Part shown: positions 16,165 through 24,068 of the stretch, piece after piece | How the letters are laid out: each line of letters opens with the position of its first letter | How positions within the stretch are numbered: the stretch's first letter is position 1 | The notes under the pieces: generated by a model | The model's input: the letters and a program-made list of their open reading frames with translations, nothing else | Told to the model about the DNA's origin: nothing | The model's database searches: none | Source: Planctomycetota bacterium | GTDB taxonomy: Bacteria > Planctomycetota > UBA1135 > UBA2386 | Reading direction: 5' to 3' | DNA: 28,584 nt | NCBI GenBank assembly: GCA_020425885.1 | Contig: JAGQRA010000707.1 | Coordinates: 1-28,584 of the forward strand | Made by a program: the position numbers and the translations under genes

Positions 16165-17016
16165 ATGAGCCGGACTCTCGAGATCATCCGTTCGCTGCGG
16201 ACGACGCCACCGCTGCCTTCGGTGGCGCTCCGCCTGATGGACCTGGTTCGCGAGCCCGGTTACTCGGTCGATGCGGTCGTCGACCTGGTCAGCATGGATC
16301 CGTCGCTGACCGCGCGGGTGTTGCGCCTCACGAACTCGGCGATGTTCGCCCTGCCGGCGGCAGTGACCACCGTCCCCCAGGCGGTCACCTTCGTCGGCTC
16401 GCGCAACCTCGTCAAGCTCGCGCTGGTCAGCTGCGCGGCCAACCAGTTCCGCGACGTGCCGAACTCGATCTACGGCACGACGACCGAACTCTGGCGACAC
16501 ACCTACGCCGTGGCCGCGACCTGCCAGCTCCTGGCCGGACACTGCGGCTTCGCCGACACCTCGACCGCCTTCACGGCCGGGATCCTCCACAACGTCGGCA
16601 AGGTCGCCCTCACCCAGACGATCGGCGACGAGCCGCTGCCCGAGATCGGCGACGAGGGCTCTCACGTCGAGCGTGAGGCTTCGGTGTTCGGCATCGACCA
16701 CGCCGCCGCCGCCGGCGTGATCGCCGATGCATGGGCCCTGCCGCGGGATCTCGCCGCCGCGCTGCGTGCGCACCATGACGAGGACGCGGTCCGCGATGGC
16801 TCGCTGCTGGTAGCCCTGGTGGCAGCCGCCGATGACATCGTCCTTGCGGCCGGAATCGGCAATGCCTTTCCCGACCTCGACGTCCGCGTCTCGCCTGCCA
16901 CCTGCGAACGCCTGCAGTTGACGACCGACGACATCGAGTGCCTTACCGCCGATGCCATCGACGAGTTGGGCCGCAACGCAGAACTCCTGAACCTGGAAGG
17001 GATCACGGACCGATAA
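16165..17016 (+). CDS. HDOD-domain signalling protein
   Basis: 283 residues. The HDOD domain (HD-related output domain, a catalytically silent relative of HD phosphohydrolases) spans roughly residues 10-210. Visible hallmarks are LPSVALRLMDLV, VSMDPSLTARVLRLTNSAMF, AVTFVGSRNLVKLALVS and, in place of the HD pair, HNVGK in TAGILHNVGKVAL. The domain usually acts as a protein-binding module in motility, cell-cycle or c-di-GMP signalling rather than an enzyme. It starts 10 bases after the sigma factor stop, so it is cotranscribed. The tail (about 210-283) is helical and unassigned. Its place between fliA and cheY suggests a regulator of flagellar or chemotaxis output. Confidence 0.93.
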   Translation: MSRTLEIIRSLRTTPPLPSVALRLMDLVREPGYSVDAVVDLVSMDPSLTARVLRLTNSAMFALPAAVTTVPQAVTFVGSRNLVKLALVSCAANQFRDVPNSIYGTTTELWRHTYAVAATCQLLAGHCGFADTSTAFTAGILHNVGKVALTQTIGDEPLPEIGDEGSHVEREASVFGIDHAAAAGVIADAWALPRDLAAALRAHHDEDAVRDGSLLVALVAAADDIVLAAGIGNAFPDLDVRVSPATCERLQLTTDDIECLTADAIDELGRNAELLNLEGITDR

Positions 17017-17049
17017 CCGGGACCGACAGCATCCGTTCAGCGAGTACCA

Positions 17050-17421
17050 ATGGCCAAGAACATCCTCATCGTCGACGACTCCGCAACCATGCGGAAGATC
17101 ATCATGCGCGGCATCCGCCAGGCGGGCATCGACAATGCCGAGTTCAAGGAAGCCGGCGACGGCGTCGAGGGCATGAAGGCCCTCGAGTCCGGATCGTTCG
17201 ACCTTGTTCTATCCGACGTCAACATGCCCAACATGAACGGGCTCGACTTCGTCAAGGCCGCGACTCAGCAGTACGATCCCGCTCCGCCGATCGTCATGAT
17301 CACGACCGAGGGCAGCGAGGAGGTCATCAAGGAGGCCACCACGCGCGGCGCCAAGGGATACCTCAAGAAGCCGTTCACTCCCGAGAAGATCCAAGAGGTC
17401 CTCGGGCCGTTCCTGCAATAG
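17050..17421 (+). CDS. cheY: chemotaxis response regulator CheY
   Basis: A single receiver domain of 123 residues without output domain; phospho-CheY binds the flagellar switch. Key residues are all present: the acidic pair Asp9-Asp10 (LIVDDSATMRK), phosphoacceptor Asp56 (VLSDVNMPNMNG), the Thr of VMITTEGS, and the lysine of GYLKKPFTPEK. The strong match to DDSATMRK...MPNMNGLDF is typical of true CheY. It lies 33 bases after the HDOD gene and ahead of cheX, the phosphatase expected to act on it. A modest purine-rich site (AGCGAG) precedes the ATG. Confidence 0.95.
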   Translation: MAKNILIVDDSATMRKIIMRGIRQAGIDNAEFKEAGDGVEGMKALESGSFDLVLSDVNMPNMNGLDFVKAATQQYDPAPPIVMITTEGSEEVIKEATTRGAKGYLKKPFTPEKIQEVLGPFLQ

Positions 17422-17487
17422 CCGCCGCGACAGACCGTCGGCTCGGGTCACCGCAGCGCAACGCTGCACGATGCCAGGAGAGGGAAC

Positions 17488-17991
17488 ATGGCTACACAAG
17501 GATTGGAACCGGATCTGATCGAAGGCCTCATTTCGTCGTCGCGGGAGGTCATGGAGACCATGGTCTTCATGACGCCCGAGGCGATCGATGCCACCAACGG
17601 CGACGAGATCGAGGTCCATCCGAACTCCTTCACGAGCGAGGTCATCTGCACTCTCGGCTTCACCGGAACCCGGTCCGGCGCCGTTGTCGTGACCTCCTCG
17701 AAGGCGCTCGCCTGCAGGATCGCCGCCAAGATGCTGATGATGGAGCCCGACGAGTTCGAGTCCTTCAGCGAAGCGGCCGACGGCTTCGGCGAGGTCGTCA
17801 ACATGATCACCGGCAACTTCAAGAACGCCTGGGTCGCCAAGGGCAACGAGATGCATCTCGCGGTGCCGACGGTGTCCCAGAACGGCGAGGTCCACATCCA
17901 TCACAAGGAAGGTGAGATCAACTGCCGTATCCGGGTCGTGCTCGAGGGCGAGCCGCTCGAGGTGACCGTCCTGTTCGAGGGACAAGACTGA
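17488..17991 (+). CDS. cheX: chemotaxis phosphatase CheX
   Basis: CheX removes phosphate from phospho-CheY. 167 residues. The CheC/CheX/FliY active-site pattern is visible at Asp98-x3-Glu102-x2-Asn105, with Pro127 21 residues later (DGFGEVVNMITGNFKN...AVP). Only one such motif is present, as in CheX. The C-terminal part is a beta-rich stretch (CRIRVVLEGEPLEVTVLFEG) consistent with the dimer strand. AGGAGAGGG precedes ATG 17488 at good spacing. It follows cheY by 66 bases and precedes a second CheC-like gene by 10 bases, so two related phosphatase-type proteins lie in one operon. Confidence 0.9.
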   Translation: MATQGLEPDLIEGLISSSREVMETMVFMTPEAIDATNGDEIEVHPNSFTSEVICTLGFTGTRSGAVVVTSSKALACRIAAKMLMMEPDEFESFSEAADGFGEVVNMITGNFKNAWVAKGNEMHLAVPTVSQNGEVHIHHKEGEINCRIRVVLEGEPLEVTVLFEGQD

Positions 17992-18001
17992 CTGGCGCGT
18001 G

Positions 18002-19081
18002 ATGGCAGGATCGACCCTGAAACCGAGCAGTAGCAAGGAGCTGACGAGGCTCTTCGCGTTGCTGGCCAACTCGGCGGGCGAGACCCTGGCATCGCTGGTC
18101 AATCGCCAGGTCTCGGTGCGGCCGGCCGAGGCGCAGATCCTCGACAACACCGGCCTGATCGCCGATCTCCGTAGCCCGTACGTCGTCGCCCACGGCGGCC
18201 TGGACAAGGACTACGCCGACAAGTCCATGGCGGTCATGTTCGAGCTGCAGGACGCGGTCGCGATGGCCGGCATGTTGATGATGACGCCCGAGGAGGTCAT
18301 CGAGCAGAGGCGGCGCGCCGGAGTGATGGAAGGCGAGGATGCCGAGGCCTTCGGCGAACTGGGCAACGTCCTGTTCTCGGGCATCGGCACGACCCTGCGC
18401 GAAAACGTCGCCAACGTCGATGTCCGCCTGCAGAAGCACGGCGTCGTGAAGCCGGGGGTCGACGTCGACGGCATGCTCGACGAGGGTGTCCTCACGGCCC
18501 TCACCTTCACGATGCAGGTCGGTGACTACCCCGAGACGACGGGCTACATGGTCATCGACCTCGCGACTGCCGAGGCCTGGAACAAGGGCGCGCTGGAAAC
18601 CATGGCCGATGCGGCGGGTGCCGCCGGCGGGGACGAGGCCGAGAAGCCGGCACAGCCCCAGCGCGGCGAGGATCCGGCCTTCGAGGCCATCCCCGCGGCG
18701 CCCATCCGCGGTACCCTGGCCGCCTTCGTGACCCAGCCCGAGGTGCTCCGCACGTTGCGCTACAGCTGCCGACGCGTCGGGCTCGACCTGCGACGGCATG
18801 GCAAGGGTGAGATCCCGAACCCGGCCGCGCACCGCCAGGAGATCGTGCTCGTCGATGTCCCCCCCGGTGACGACCGTCACTTCGACTGGTGCAAGCGGAT
18901 CAAGGACTTCTCACCCGACAACAAGGTGGTCCTGCTGCTGCATCACCCGTCGCGCAACCGCGTCACGCAGGCCTTCCTGTCGAAGGCCGACGTGATCCTC
19001 GGCTTCCCGTGTGACGAGCTGCAGCTGTCGCAGAAGTTGACGGCCATCCTCGACGCCGCCCCGGTCACGCCCGGAGAGTAG
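18002..19081 (+). CDS. CheC/CheX-like domain fused to a pseudo-receiver
   Basis: 359 residues from ATG 18002. The N-terminal 195 or so look like a CheC/CheX-type fold: FGELGNVLFSGIG holds the Glu119-x2-Asn122 pair of the phosphatase motif, but the acidic or Ser residue four positions before Glu119 is Glu and the distal Pro is displaced. After an Ala/Gly/Glu-rich linker (about 200-232), residues 236-352 resemble a receiver domain. An Asp sits at the phosphorylation position (Asp285 in IVLVDVPPGD), but the acidic pair after strand 1 is missing and the usual Lys-Pro is Phe-Pro (GFPCDE). It therefore probably does not work as a normal receiver. It follows cheX by 10 bases and ends the operon. The name is an inference from motifs; family-level searches may give a different label. 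Confidence 0.65.
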   Translation: MAGSTLKPSSSKELTRLFALLANSAGETLASLVNRQVSVRPAEAQILDNTGLIADLRSPYVVAHGGLDKDYADKSMAVMFELQDAVAMAGMLMMTPEEVIEQRRRAGVMEGEDAEAFGELGNVLFSGIGTTLRENVANVDVRLQKHGVVKPGVDVDGMLDEGVLTALTFTMQVGDYPETTGYMVIDLATAEAWNKGALETMADAAGAAGGDEAEKPAQPQRGEDPAFEAIPAAPIRGTLAAFVTQPEVLRTLRYSCRRVGLDLRRHGKGEIPNPAAHRQEIVLVDVPPGDDRHFDWCKRIKDFSPDNKVVLLLHHPSRNRVTQAFLSKADVILGFPCDELQLSQKLTAILDAAPVTPGE

Positions 19082-19093
19082 CCCGGTCCGGTT

Positions 19094-19291
19094 TCAGGCA
19101 TCGCCTGACCGTCGACGTGCCTCGATCAACTCGGCGAGTTCGATCCGCGTCCTGTCCGCCGACTCGACGATGTAGCGCAGCGCCTGTCGATGCGCCTCGA
19201 GCGAGTCTTCCGCCCTGGCCACTTCGGCCTGAACGGCGATCGTCCCGAGCAGGTTGTTGACGCGGTGTGCGAGTTCGTCGAAGGCGCTCAT
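19094..19291 (-). CDS. 65-residue stand-alone DHp-like (histidine kinase dimerisation) protein
   Basis: The product is almost only two long helices. The first contains FDELAHRVNNLLGTI, the H-box pattern (His9 followed by an Asn pair) of histidine kinase DHp domains such as those of the NtrB type. The second (SLEAHRQALRYIVESADRTRIELAELIEA) has the length and polarity of the DHp partner helix. There is no ATPase domain. Such a protein could accept phosphate as a phosphotransfer module, or dimerise with full-length kinases. It lies 24 bases after the dehydrogenase gene on the same strand and only 12 bases from the convergent chemotaxis operon. No strong ribosome site is seen, so existence as a protein is less certain than the motif. 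Confidence 0.65.
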   Translation of the reverse strand: MSAFDELAHRVNNLLGTIAVQAEVARAEDSLEAHRQALRYIVESADRTRIELAELIEARRRSGDA

Positions 19292-19315
19292 CGGCAGGAC
19301 GATGCTATTGCCGCC

Positions 19316-20173
19316 TCACCAGTCGTAGAAGCCGCGCCCGCTCTTCTTGCCGAGCTTGCCGTCCGCCACCATGCGCCGCATCAGCTCGGGGGCTTCGAAC
19401 CCCGGGTGATCGAGTTCGGCGCGAAGGTAGTCGGCAATCGCCAGGCGGACGTCGAGGCCGACGAGATCGGTCAGCCTGAGCGGCCCCATCGGATGGCCGT
19501 AGCCGAGCACCATCGCCTTGTCGATGTCCTCGGCAGAGGCCACGCCGGCCTCGACCATGCGGATCGCCTCGAGGCCGAGACACACGCCGAGGCGTGAGCT
19601 GGCAAACCCGGGGCTGTCCTGGACCAGGATCGGCTCCTTGCCGAGCGCCGTGCCGAAGGCCATGACGGCCTCGACCGTCGGCTGCGAGGTCGCGGCCGTG
19701 CGCACGACCTCGAGCAGCTTCATCAGCGGCACCGGGTTGAAGAAGTGCATGCCGATGCAGCGCTCCGGGTGCCCGACTCCGTCGAACACCTTGGCCAACG
19801 ACAACGACGAGGTGTTGCTCGCCAATACGCAGGCCGGGGCGACGACGGCAGCCAGCTCACGGAAGATGCCGTTCTTCAGCTCCAGGACTTCGGGGACCGC
19901 CTCGATCACGAGGTCGACACCGCGGCAGGCGGCCACGCGGTCGGTCGCGATCGTGATCCGCGACAACGTCGCGGTCCGTTCCTCGGCGGTCACCTTGCCC
20001 TTGTCGACGCCCTTCTGCAGGAAGGTCTCGACCCGGCTGCGCCCGGCGGCCGCGTAGGCCTCGGTCACGTCCTGCAGCGTCACCGACGCACCGGCCTGCG
20101 CGCACACCTGCGCGATACCGGCGCCCATCGTGCCCGCGCCCAACACCGTCACCTTGTCGAATCGATTCGTCAT
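19316..20173 (-). CDS. 3-hydroxybutyryl-CoA dehydrogenase
   Basis: NAD(P)-dependent enzyme interconverting acetoacetyl-CoA and 3-hydroxybutyryl-CoA. 285 residues, usual length for the single-function form. It has an N-terminal Rossmann fold with VLGAGTMGAGIAQVCAQAG, a middle segment VIEAVPEVLELK and SNTSSLS, and the catalytic His in GMHFFNPVPLMKLLEVV. The C-terminal dimer domain contains DSPGFASSRL and ends GRGFYDW. It begins 3 bases after the enoyl-CoA hydratase stop, so the two act in sequence on fatty-acyl or butyrate intermediates. hbd or paaH would both be possible names; I leave the symbol blank because the pathway is not fixed. Confidence 0.95.
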   Translation of the reverse strand: MTNRFDKVTVLGAGTMGAGIAQVCAQAGASVTLQDVTEAYAAAGRSRVETFLQKGVDKGKVTAEERTATLSRITIATDRVAACRGVDLVIEAVPEVLELKNGIFRELAAVVAPACVLASNTSSLSLAKVFDGVGHPERCIGMHFFNPVPLMKLLEVVRTAATSQPTVEAVMAFGTALGKEPILVQDSPGFASSRLGVCLGLEAIRMVEAGVASAEDIDKAMVLGYGHPMGPLRLTDLVGLDVRLAIADYLRAELDHPGFEAPELMRRMVADGKLGKKSGRGFYDW

Positions 20174-20176
20174 CCG

Positions 20177-20941
20177 TCAGCCCTTCTTCGTCTTCTGCAG
20201 GAACGCGTCCATGCGGGCGCGCTTGTCGTCGCTGTCGAACAGGGCGGCCTGCGCCGCACTCTCGAACGTCACCGCGTTGTCCTGGCCGGGCCGCGACAGC
20301 GCGTTGAGCGATCGCTTGGCGGCGCGCACGGCGAGCCGCCCGTTCTTGCCGATCTCGGCGGCGAGCGCCAGCGCCCGGTCGACGACCTCGACATCGGGCA
20401 CGACCATGTTGGCGAGTCCGATGCGCAGGGCCTCGTCGGCATCGATCATGCGGCCGGTGAAGATCAGCTCCCGGGCACGGCCTAGCCCGACCAGGCGCGG
20501 CAGGCGGTAGGTTCCACCGGCGGCCGGCATGATGCCGAGCTTGACCTCCGGCTGACCGAGCCTGGCCGATTCACCGATCACGCGCAGATCGCAGGCGATG
20601 GCGAGCTCGCAGCCGCCGCCGAGCGCGTAGCCCCGGATCGCCGCGATCACCGGCGCCGGGAACTCCTCGATGCGGTTGAAGATGCCGCTGTTGATCGCCT
20701 TCAGGGCGTCCGCCGAACTCCGATCGCGCAGCTGAGCGATGTCGGCACCGGCCGCGAAGGCCTTCTCGCCGGCGCCGGTCACGACCAGCGCGGCGATGTC
20801 GTCGACCGCCGACAGCTCGTCGAGCAGGCGGTGCAGGGCATCGACCATCTCCTGGTCGATCGCATTGCGGCGTTCGGGCGCGTTCAGGGTGACGAGCACG
20901 GCGTCGCCGCGGCGTTCGCTGAGGATCCGGGACTGACTCAT
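20177..20941 (-). CDS. enoyl-CoA hydratase/crotonase family enzyme
   Basis: 254 residues from ATG 20941. Adds water to trans-2-enoyl-CoA to give 3-hydroxyacyl-CoA, the step before the dehydrogenase encoded next. Crotonase motifs are in order: the CoA/oxyanion-hole part AGADIAQL, then AAIRGYALGGGCELAIACDL, and the catalytic Glu segment GQPEVKLGIMPAAGGTYRL. The C-terminal helix ends DAFLQKTKKG. Other in-frame starts exist at 20953 and 20980; none has a clear ribosome site, and 20941 gives the commonest family length. Substrate chain length cannot be read from sequence. The gene follows the hybrid kinase by 81 bases. Confidence 0.93.
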   Translation of the reverse strand: MSQSRILSERRGDAVLVTLNAPERRNAIDQEMVDALHRLLDELSAVDDIAALVVTGAGEKAFAAGADIAQLRDRSSADALKAINSGIFNRIEEFPAPVIAAIRGYALGGGCELAIACDLRVIGESARLGQPEVKLGIMPAAGGTYRLPRLVGLGRARELIFTGRMIDADEALRIGLANMVVPDVEVVDRALALAAEIGKNGRLAVRAAKRSLNALSRPGQDNAVTFESAAQAALFDSDDKRARMDAFLQKTKKG

Positions 20942-21022
20942 GGGGCGGAGCATCTTGCCGCCGTCGTTCCGACCGTGCAAACGTCGGGTCGGATCTGCGG
21001 TAGCGCGACGACGATGGCGCGT

Positions 21023-22789
21023 TCAGGCGTCGGGCGGAGTGGCGTCGGTGACCCTGGTCAGGGCCTCCATCAACGACTCGAGTCGCACCGGTTTCGGCAG
21101 GAAGCCGTCCATGCCGGCCGCCTGACACTCCTGCCGGTCGGCCAACATCGCGTTCGCGGTCAGCGCGACGACCGGAGTCGGCTTGCGCCCGGAGGCCTGC
21201 TCCCACTGACGGATCGCACGCGTCGCCTCCAGACCGTTCATCTTCGGCATCTGACAGTCCATCAGCACGACGTCGAAGCTGCCGCCGCAAACGAGATCGA
21301 CGGCCTCGGCGCCGTTGCCCGCCGACGTCACGTTGCAGCCGAGCTTCATCAGCATGTGGGAGGCAACACGCTGGTTCAGCGGATTGTCCTCGACCAGCAG
21401 CACCGACAGCTTGAGGGTCGGAGTCGCCTCGACCGCGTTTGGCGTCGCTGTCGGGCTGTCGCTCCTGCCCTGCAGTCGGGCGAGCAGCTTGGCGAGGTCC
21501 GCGCGCTTGACGGGCTTGCGCAGGCACTCGACGAAGCCGATCGACCGGACCCGCCGCGGCAGGTTGCCGTGGTATGCCGAGGACAACAGGACGAGCCCCT
21601 TCCGCGGCACGAGGTTGCGCTCGCTGAGCGTTTCGGCCAATCGGACCCCGTCCATGCCCGGCATCAGGTAGTCGAGGATGGCGACATCGTAGGGATCGTC
21701 CGTGACCGCCTCGGCCATCCGCCGCAGGGCCTCGGCCGAGCTCCCGACCAGGTCGAGCTTCACGCCAAGCGGCCGCAGCTGCCATTGCATGATCTGACGG
21801 TTCATCGCGTTGTCGTCGACGTAGATCACGCGCATGCCGGCAACGCCGCTCAGATCGGCCACCACCTCCGGAGTCTCGACCGCGCCGAAGCAGGCGTGGA
21901 ACCAGAAGCGGCTGCCCTTGCCGGGTGCGCTGTCGATCCCGATCCGGCCGCCCATCAGCTCGACCAGGCGCCGACAGATCGACAGGCCGAGCCCGGTCCC
22001 GCCATAGTCACGCGTGGTCGACTCGTCGGCCTGGGTGAACGGAGTGAACAGCCGCTGCTGCGCCTCCGCCGAGATGCCGATGCCCGTGTCGATGACCTCG
22101 AACCAGACGTGCTCACCCTCGCGGTCACGGGCGAAGAACTTGGCGCGGATCTGCACCTCGCCGCTGCGGGTGAACTTGATGGCATTGCCGACCAGGTTGA
22201 TCAGGATCTGTCGCAGCCGATCCGGATCCCCCCGCAGGCGGCTCGGCACGTCCTGTATCACGAACGATGCCAGGACGATGTCGCGTTGCAGCGCCCGCTC
22301 GGACAGCAGGTCGACGACGGCCGAGATGACGTCGTCGACGCAGAACTCGGTCTCGGCGAGGTCGATCCGGCCGGCCTCGATGCGCGACAGATCGAGGATG
22401 TCGTCGATCAACAGCAGCAGGCACTCGCCCGAGCGCAGGATCGTCTCGACCAGCTCGGACTGATGCGCGTCGAGCTCGGTCGCCCGCAGCAGATCTGCGA
22501 CGCCGACGACGCCGTTCATCGGCGTCCGGATCTCGTGACTCATGTTGGCCAGGAAGGTGCTCTTGGCCTGGCTGGCCACCTCCGCCGCCTCGACGGCCGC
22601 GCGCAGCTCGCGCGAGCTGCACTCCATCGCCCGCTCGAGGGTATAGCGATCCGACTCGTTGTCGTTGTAGGCACGGCTGATCCGCGCGAGCAGATTCTCC
22701 CATGCCGCCATGTCGGATGGCGGCGCACCTTCCTCACAGCCAGCACGCCGCAGCTGGCGCAGGAGCAGCCTGTTCAGCGGCTCCTTCAA
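21023..22789 (-). CDS. hybrid sensor histidine kinase with two receivers
   Basis: 588 residues. The first 70 or so form helices without a periplasmic or membrane sensor ([20 protein letters not shown]). HisKA has His85 in [18 protein letters not shown]. HATPase has its N box (LVGNAIKFT), G1 (DTGIGIS) and G2 ([14 protein letters not shown]). Two receivers follow, with Asp in [13 protein letters not shown] and [16 protein letters not shown]. The first receiver has Arg-Lys-Pro (LRKPV) and the second Leu-Pro-Lys-Pro, so both look functional. The start is TTG 22789, one base after the FIST stop, so translation is coupled. The N-terminus matches the linker commonly seen in FIST-paired kinases; ATG 22711 is an alternative. 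A cytoplasmic kinase without own sensor fits FIST giving the input. Confidence 0.94.
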   Translation of the reverse strand: MKEPLNRLLLRQLRRAGCEEGAPPSDMAAWENLLARISRAYNDNESDRYTLERAMECSSRELRAAVEAAEVASQAKSTFLANMSHEIRTPMNGVVGVADLLRATELDAHQSELVETILRSGECLLLLIDDILDLSRIEAGRIDLAETEFCVDDVISAVVDLLSERALQRDIVLASFVIQDVPSRLRGDPDRLRQILINLVGNAIKFTRSGEVQIRAKFFARDREGEHVWFEVIDTGIGISAEAQQRLFTPFTQADESTTRDYGGTGLGLSICRRLVELMGGRIGIDSAPGKGSRFWFHACFGAVETPEVVADLSGVAGMRVIYVDDNAMNRQIMQWQLRPLGVKLDLVGSSAEALRRMAEAVTDDPYDVAILDYLMPGMDGVRLAETLSERNLVPRKGLVLLSSAYHGNLPRRVRSIGFVECLRKPVKRADLAKLLARLQGRSDSPTATPNAVEATPTLKLSVLLVEDNPLNQRVASHMLMKLGCNVTSAGNGAEAVDLVCGGSFDVVLMDCQMPKMNGLEATRAIRQWEQASGRKPTPVVALTANAMLADRQECQAAGMDGFLPKPVRLESLMEALTRVTDATPPDA

Positions 22790-22790
22790 C

Positions 22791-23936
22791 TCAGGTCACG
22801 GACTCCTGAATCGTGGTCAGGGTCATCGTCTGGTTGTGAAGATCGCAGGTCCCGTCGGAGAACGGCGAGATCTCGCCGTACGAGTAGAAGCCGACCATCT
22901 GGGTGTCATGCGGCAGCCCTTCGAGCGTCGCCTCGACCTCCTCCTCGGTGCGCTCCCCGAGCACGAGGCGGCGGCCGACGCAGCTGATCGCGATGGCCAA
23001 CGTCGAGACCGCGTTCTCGTCCTCGCGGCGGGTCTGCTGCGCGGCCGCGGCGGCGCCGTCGATGAGGCGGTCGAAGTTGGCCTTCATCAGACGGGCGCAC
23101 CAACCCTGCGGCACATCGCCGGCGAACGTCATCGATTGGGCCTGCTCGTCGACCGCGAGGATGGTGCGGACCAGCGACTTCTCCTCGTTGACGCCGCTGC
23201 GGATCGCGAGCGGGAACAACAGGGCCGTGGCCGGCAGGCCTTCGGCGCGTTCACCGAGATACTCCTTGTAGAGTTCGAGTGCCGGCCGGCCGTCCAATTC
23301 GAACAGGACGTTGCCTTCGGAACGCGTCACGACACGCTCCGGGCCGAACGAATCCCAACCGCCGCGGGTGCCGTGCCCGAGGTGGATGCGCGGGCCGTAG
23401 AACCCGACCGCTGCGATGACGCCCTTGGTCGGCGCATCGTTGCCGGCGACGACCCAGGTCCGTTCGAAGCGGCTGCCATCGCCGGCGAGTCCGCCCGTGA
23501 TCGAGGTTCCCGCCGGCAGTCGCTCGGCCAGGCCGGCGACCAGTTCGGTCCCGTTGACGAGCAGGCCGTCGGAGAGCAGCAGCACACCCTGCAGATCGTC
23601 GCCGAGCAACTGCTCGGCGAGACGACTGCCCGCATCCCGTGACTCCCCCGACGCGTCGACGGTGGCCGTCGCCAGCCGCAAAGTCGAAGCCTCGAACTTC
23701 GCCACCGCCACCGACAGCGTGTCATCGTTGATGTCGCAGCCGAGCACTTCGCCCGCCGTCGAACATCCGGCGACGATCGAATTGCCGAAGTGACGCTGCA
23801 GTTCGGCGATCGGTTCGGGATCGTCGACGAAGGAACTGGCGCCGAACACCAGCACCAGCGTCTCCTTGCCGTCGAGCTCGGGCAACGCGTCGGACCAACC
23901 GGTGTCTTTCCGGTACTGAAGAGTCTTCAGAATCAT
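22791..23936 (-). CDS. FIST domain sensory protein
   Basis: 381 residues. FIST (F-box and intracellular signal transduction) proteins are cytoplasmic sensors thought to bind small ligands such as amino acids. The FIST_N part (about 25-220) shows LVLVFGASSF, NSIVAGCSTAGEVLG and GGLAGDGSRFERTWVV. FIST_C (about 225-375) shows FPLAIRSG and ends QMVGFYSYGEISPF. ATG 23936 is preceded by AGGAG at 7 bases. It is translated just ahead of the hybrid kinase (TGA then TTG with one base between), so the pair most likely forms a sensor-kinase unit. The ligand is not predictable. Confidence 0.93.
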   Translation of the reverse strand: MILKTLQYRKDTGWSDALPELDGKETLVLVFGASSFVDDPEPIAELQRHFGNSIVAGCSTAGEVLGCDINDDTLSVAVAKFEASTLRLATATVDASGESRDAGSRLAEQLLGDDLQGVLLLSDGLLVNGTELVAGLAERLPAGTSITGGLAGDGSRFERTWVVAGNDAPTKGVIAAVGFYGPRIHLGHGTRGGWDSFGPERVVTRSEGNVLFELDGRPALELYKEYLGERAEGLPATALLFPLAIRSGVNEEKSLVRTILAVDEQAQSMTFAGDVPQGWCARLMKANFDRLIDGAAAAAQQTRREDENAVSTLAIAISCVGRRLVLGERTEEEVEATLEGLPHDTQMVGFYSYGEISPFSDGTCDLHNQTMTLTTIQESVT

Positions 23937-24068
23937 GTGGTTCTCCTGGTCCCCTTATCGGAGGTCCCGGTACGGACCCTGGGCCCGACCACCAACCATC
24001 GGTGCCATGGTTCGGAAGACGGCGGGCAGGCGAGCGTCGTACCGCACCTGACCACCACAGGCTGCGAA

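Noticed and set aside
23955..23962. TCCGATAA on the - strand ahead of FIST, sharing ten bases with the fliD element
   Set aside because: A start site 7 bases downstream would begin at the ribosome site (about 12-base leader), and the -35 match is only 3 of 8. Possibly chance.
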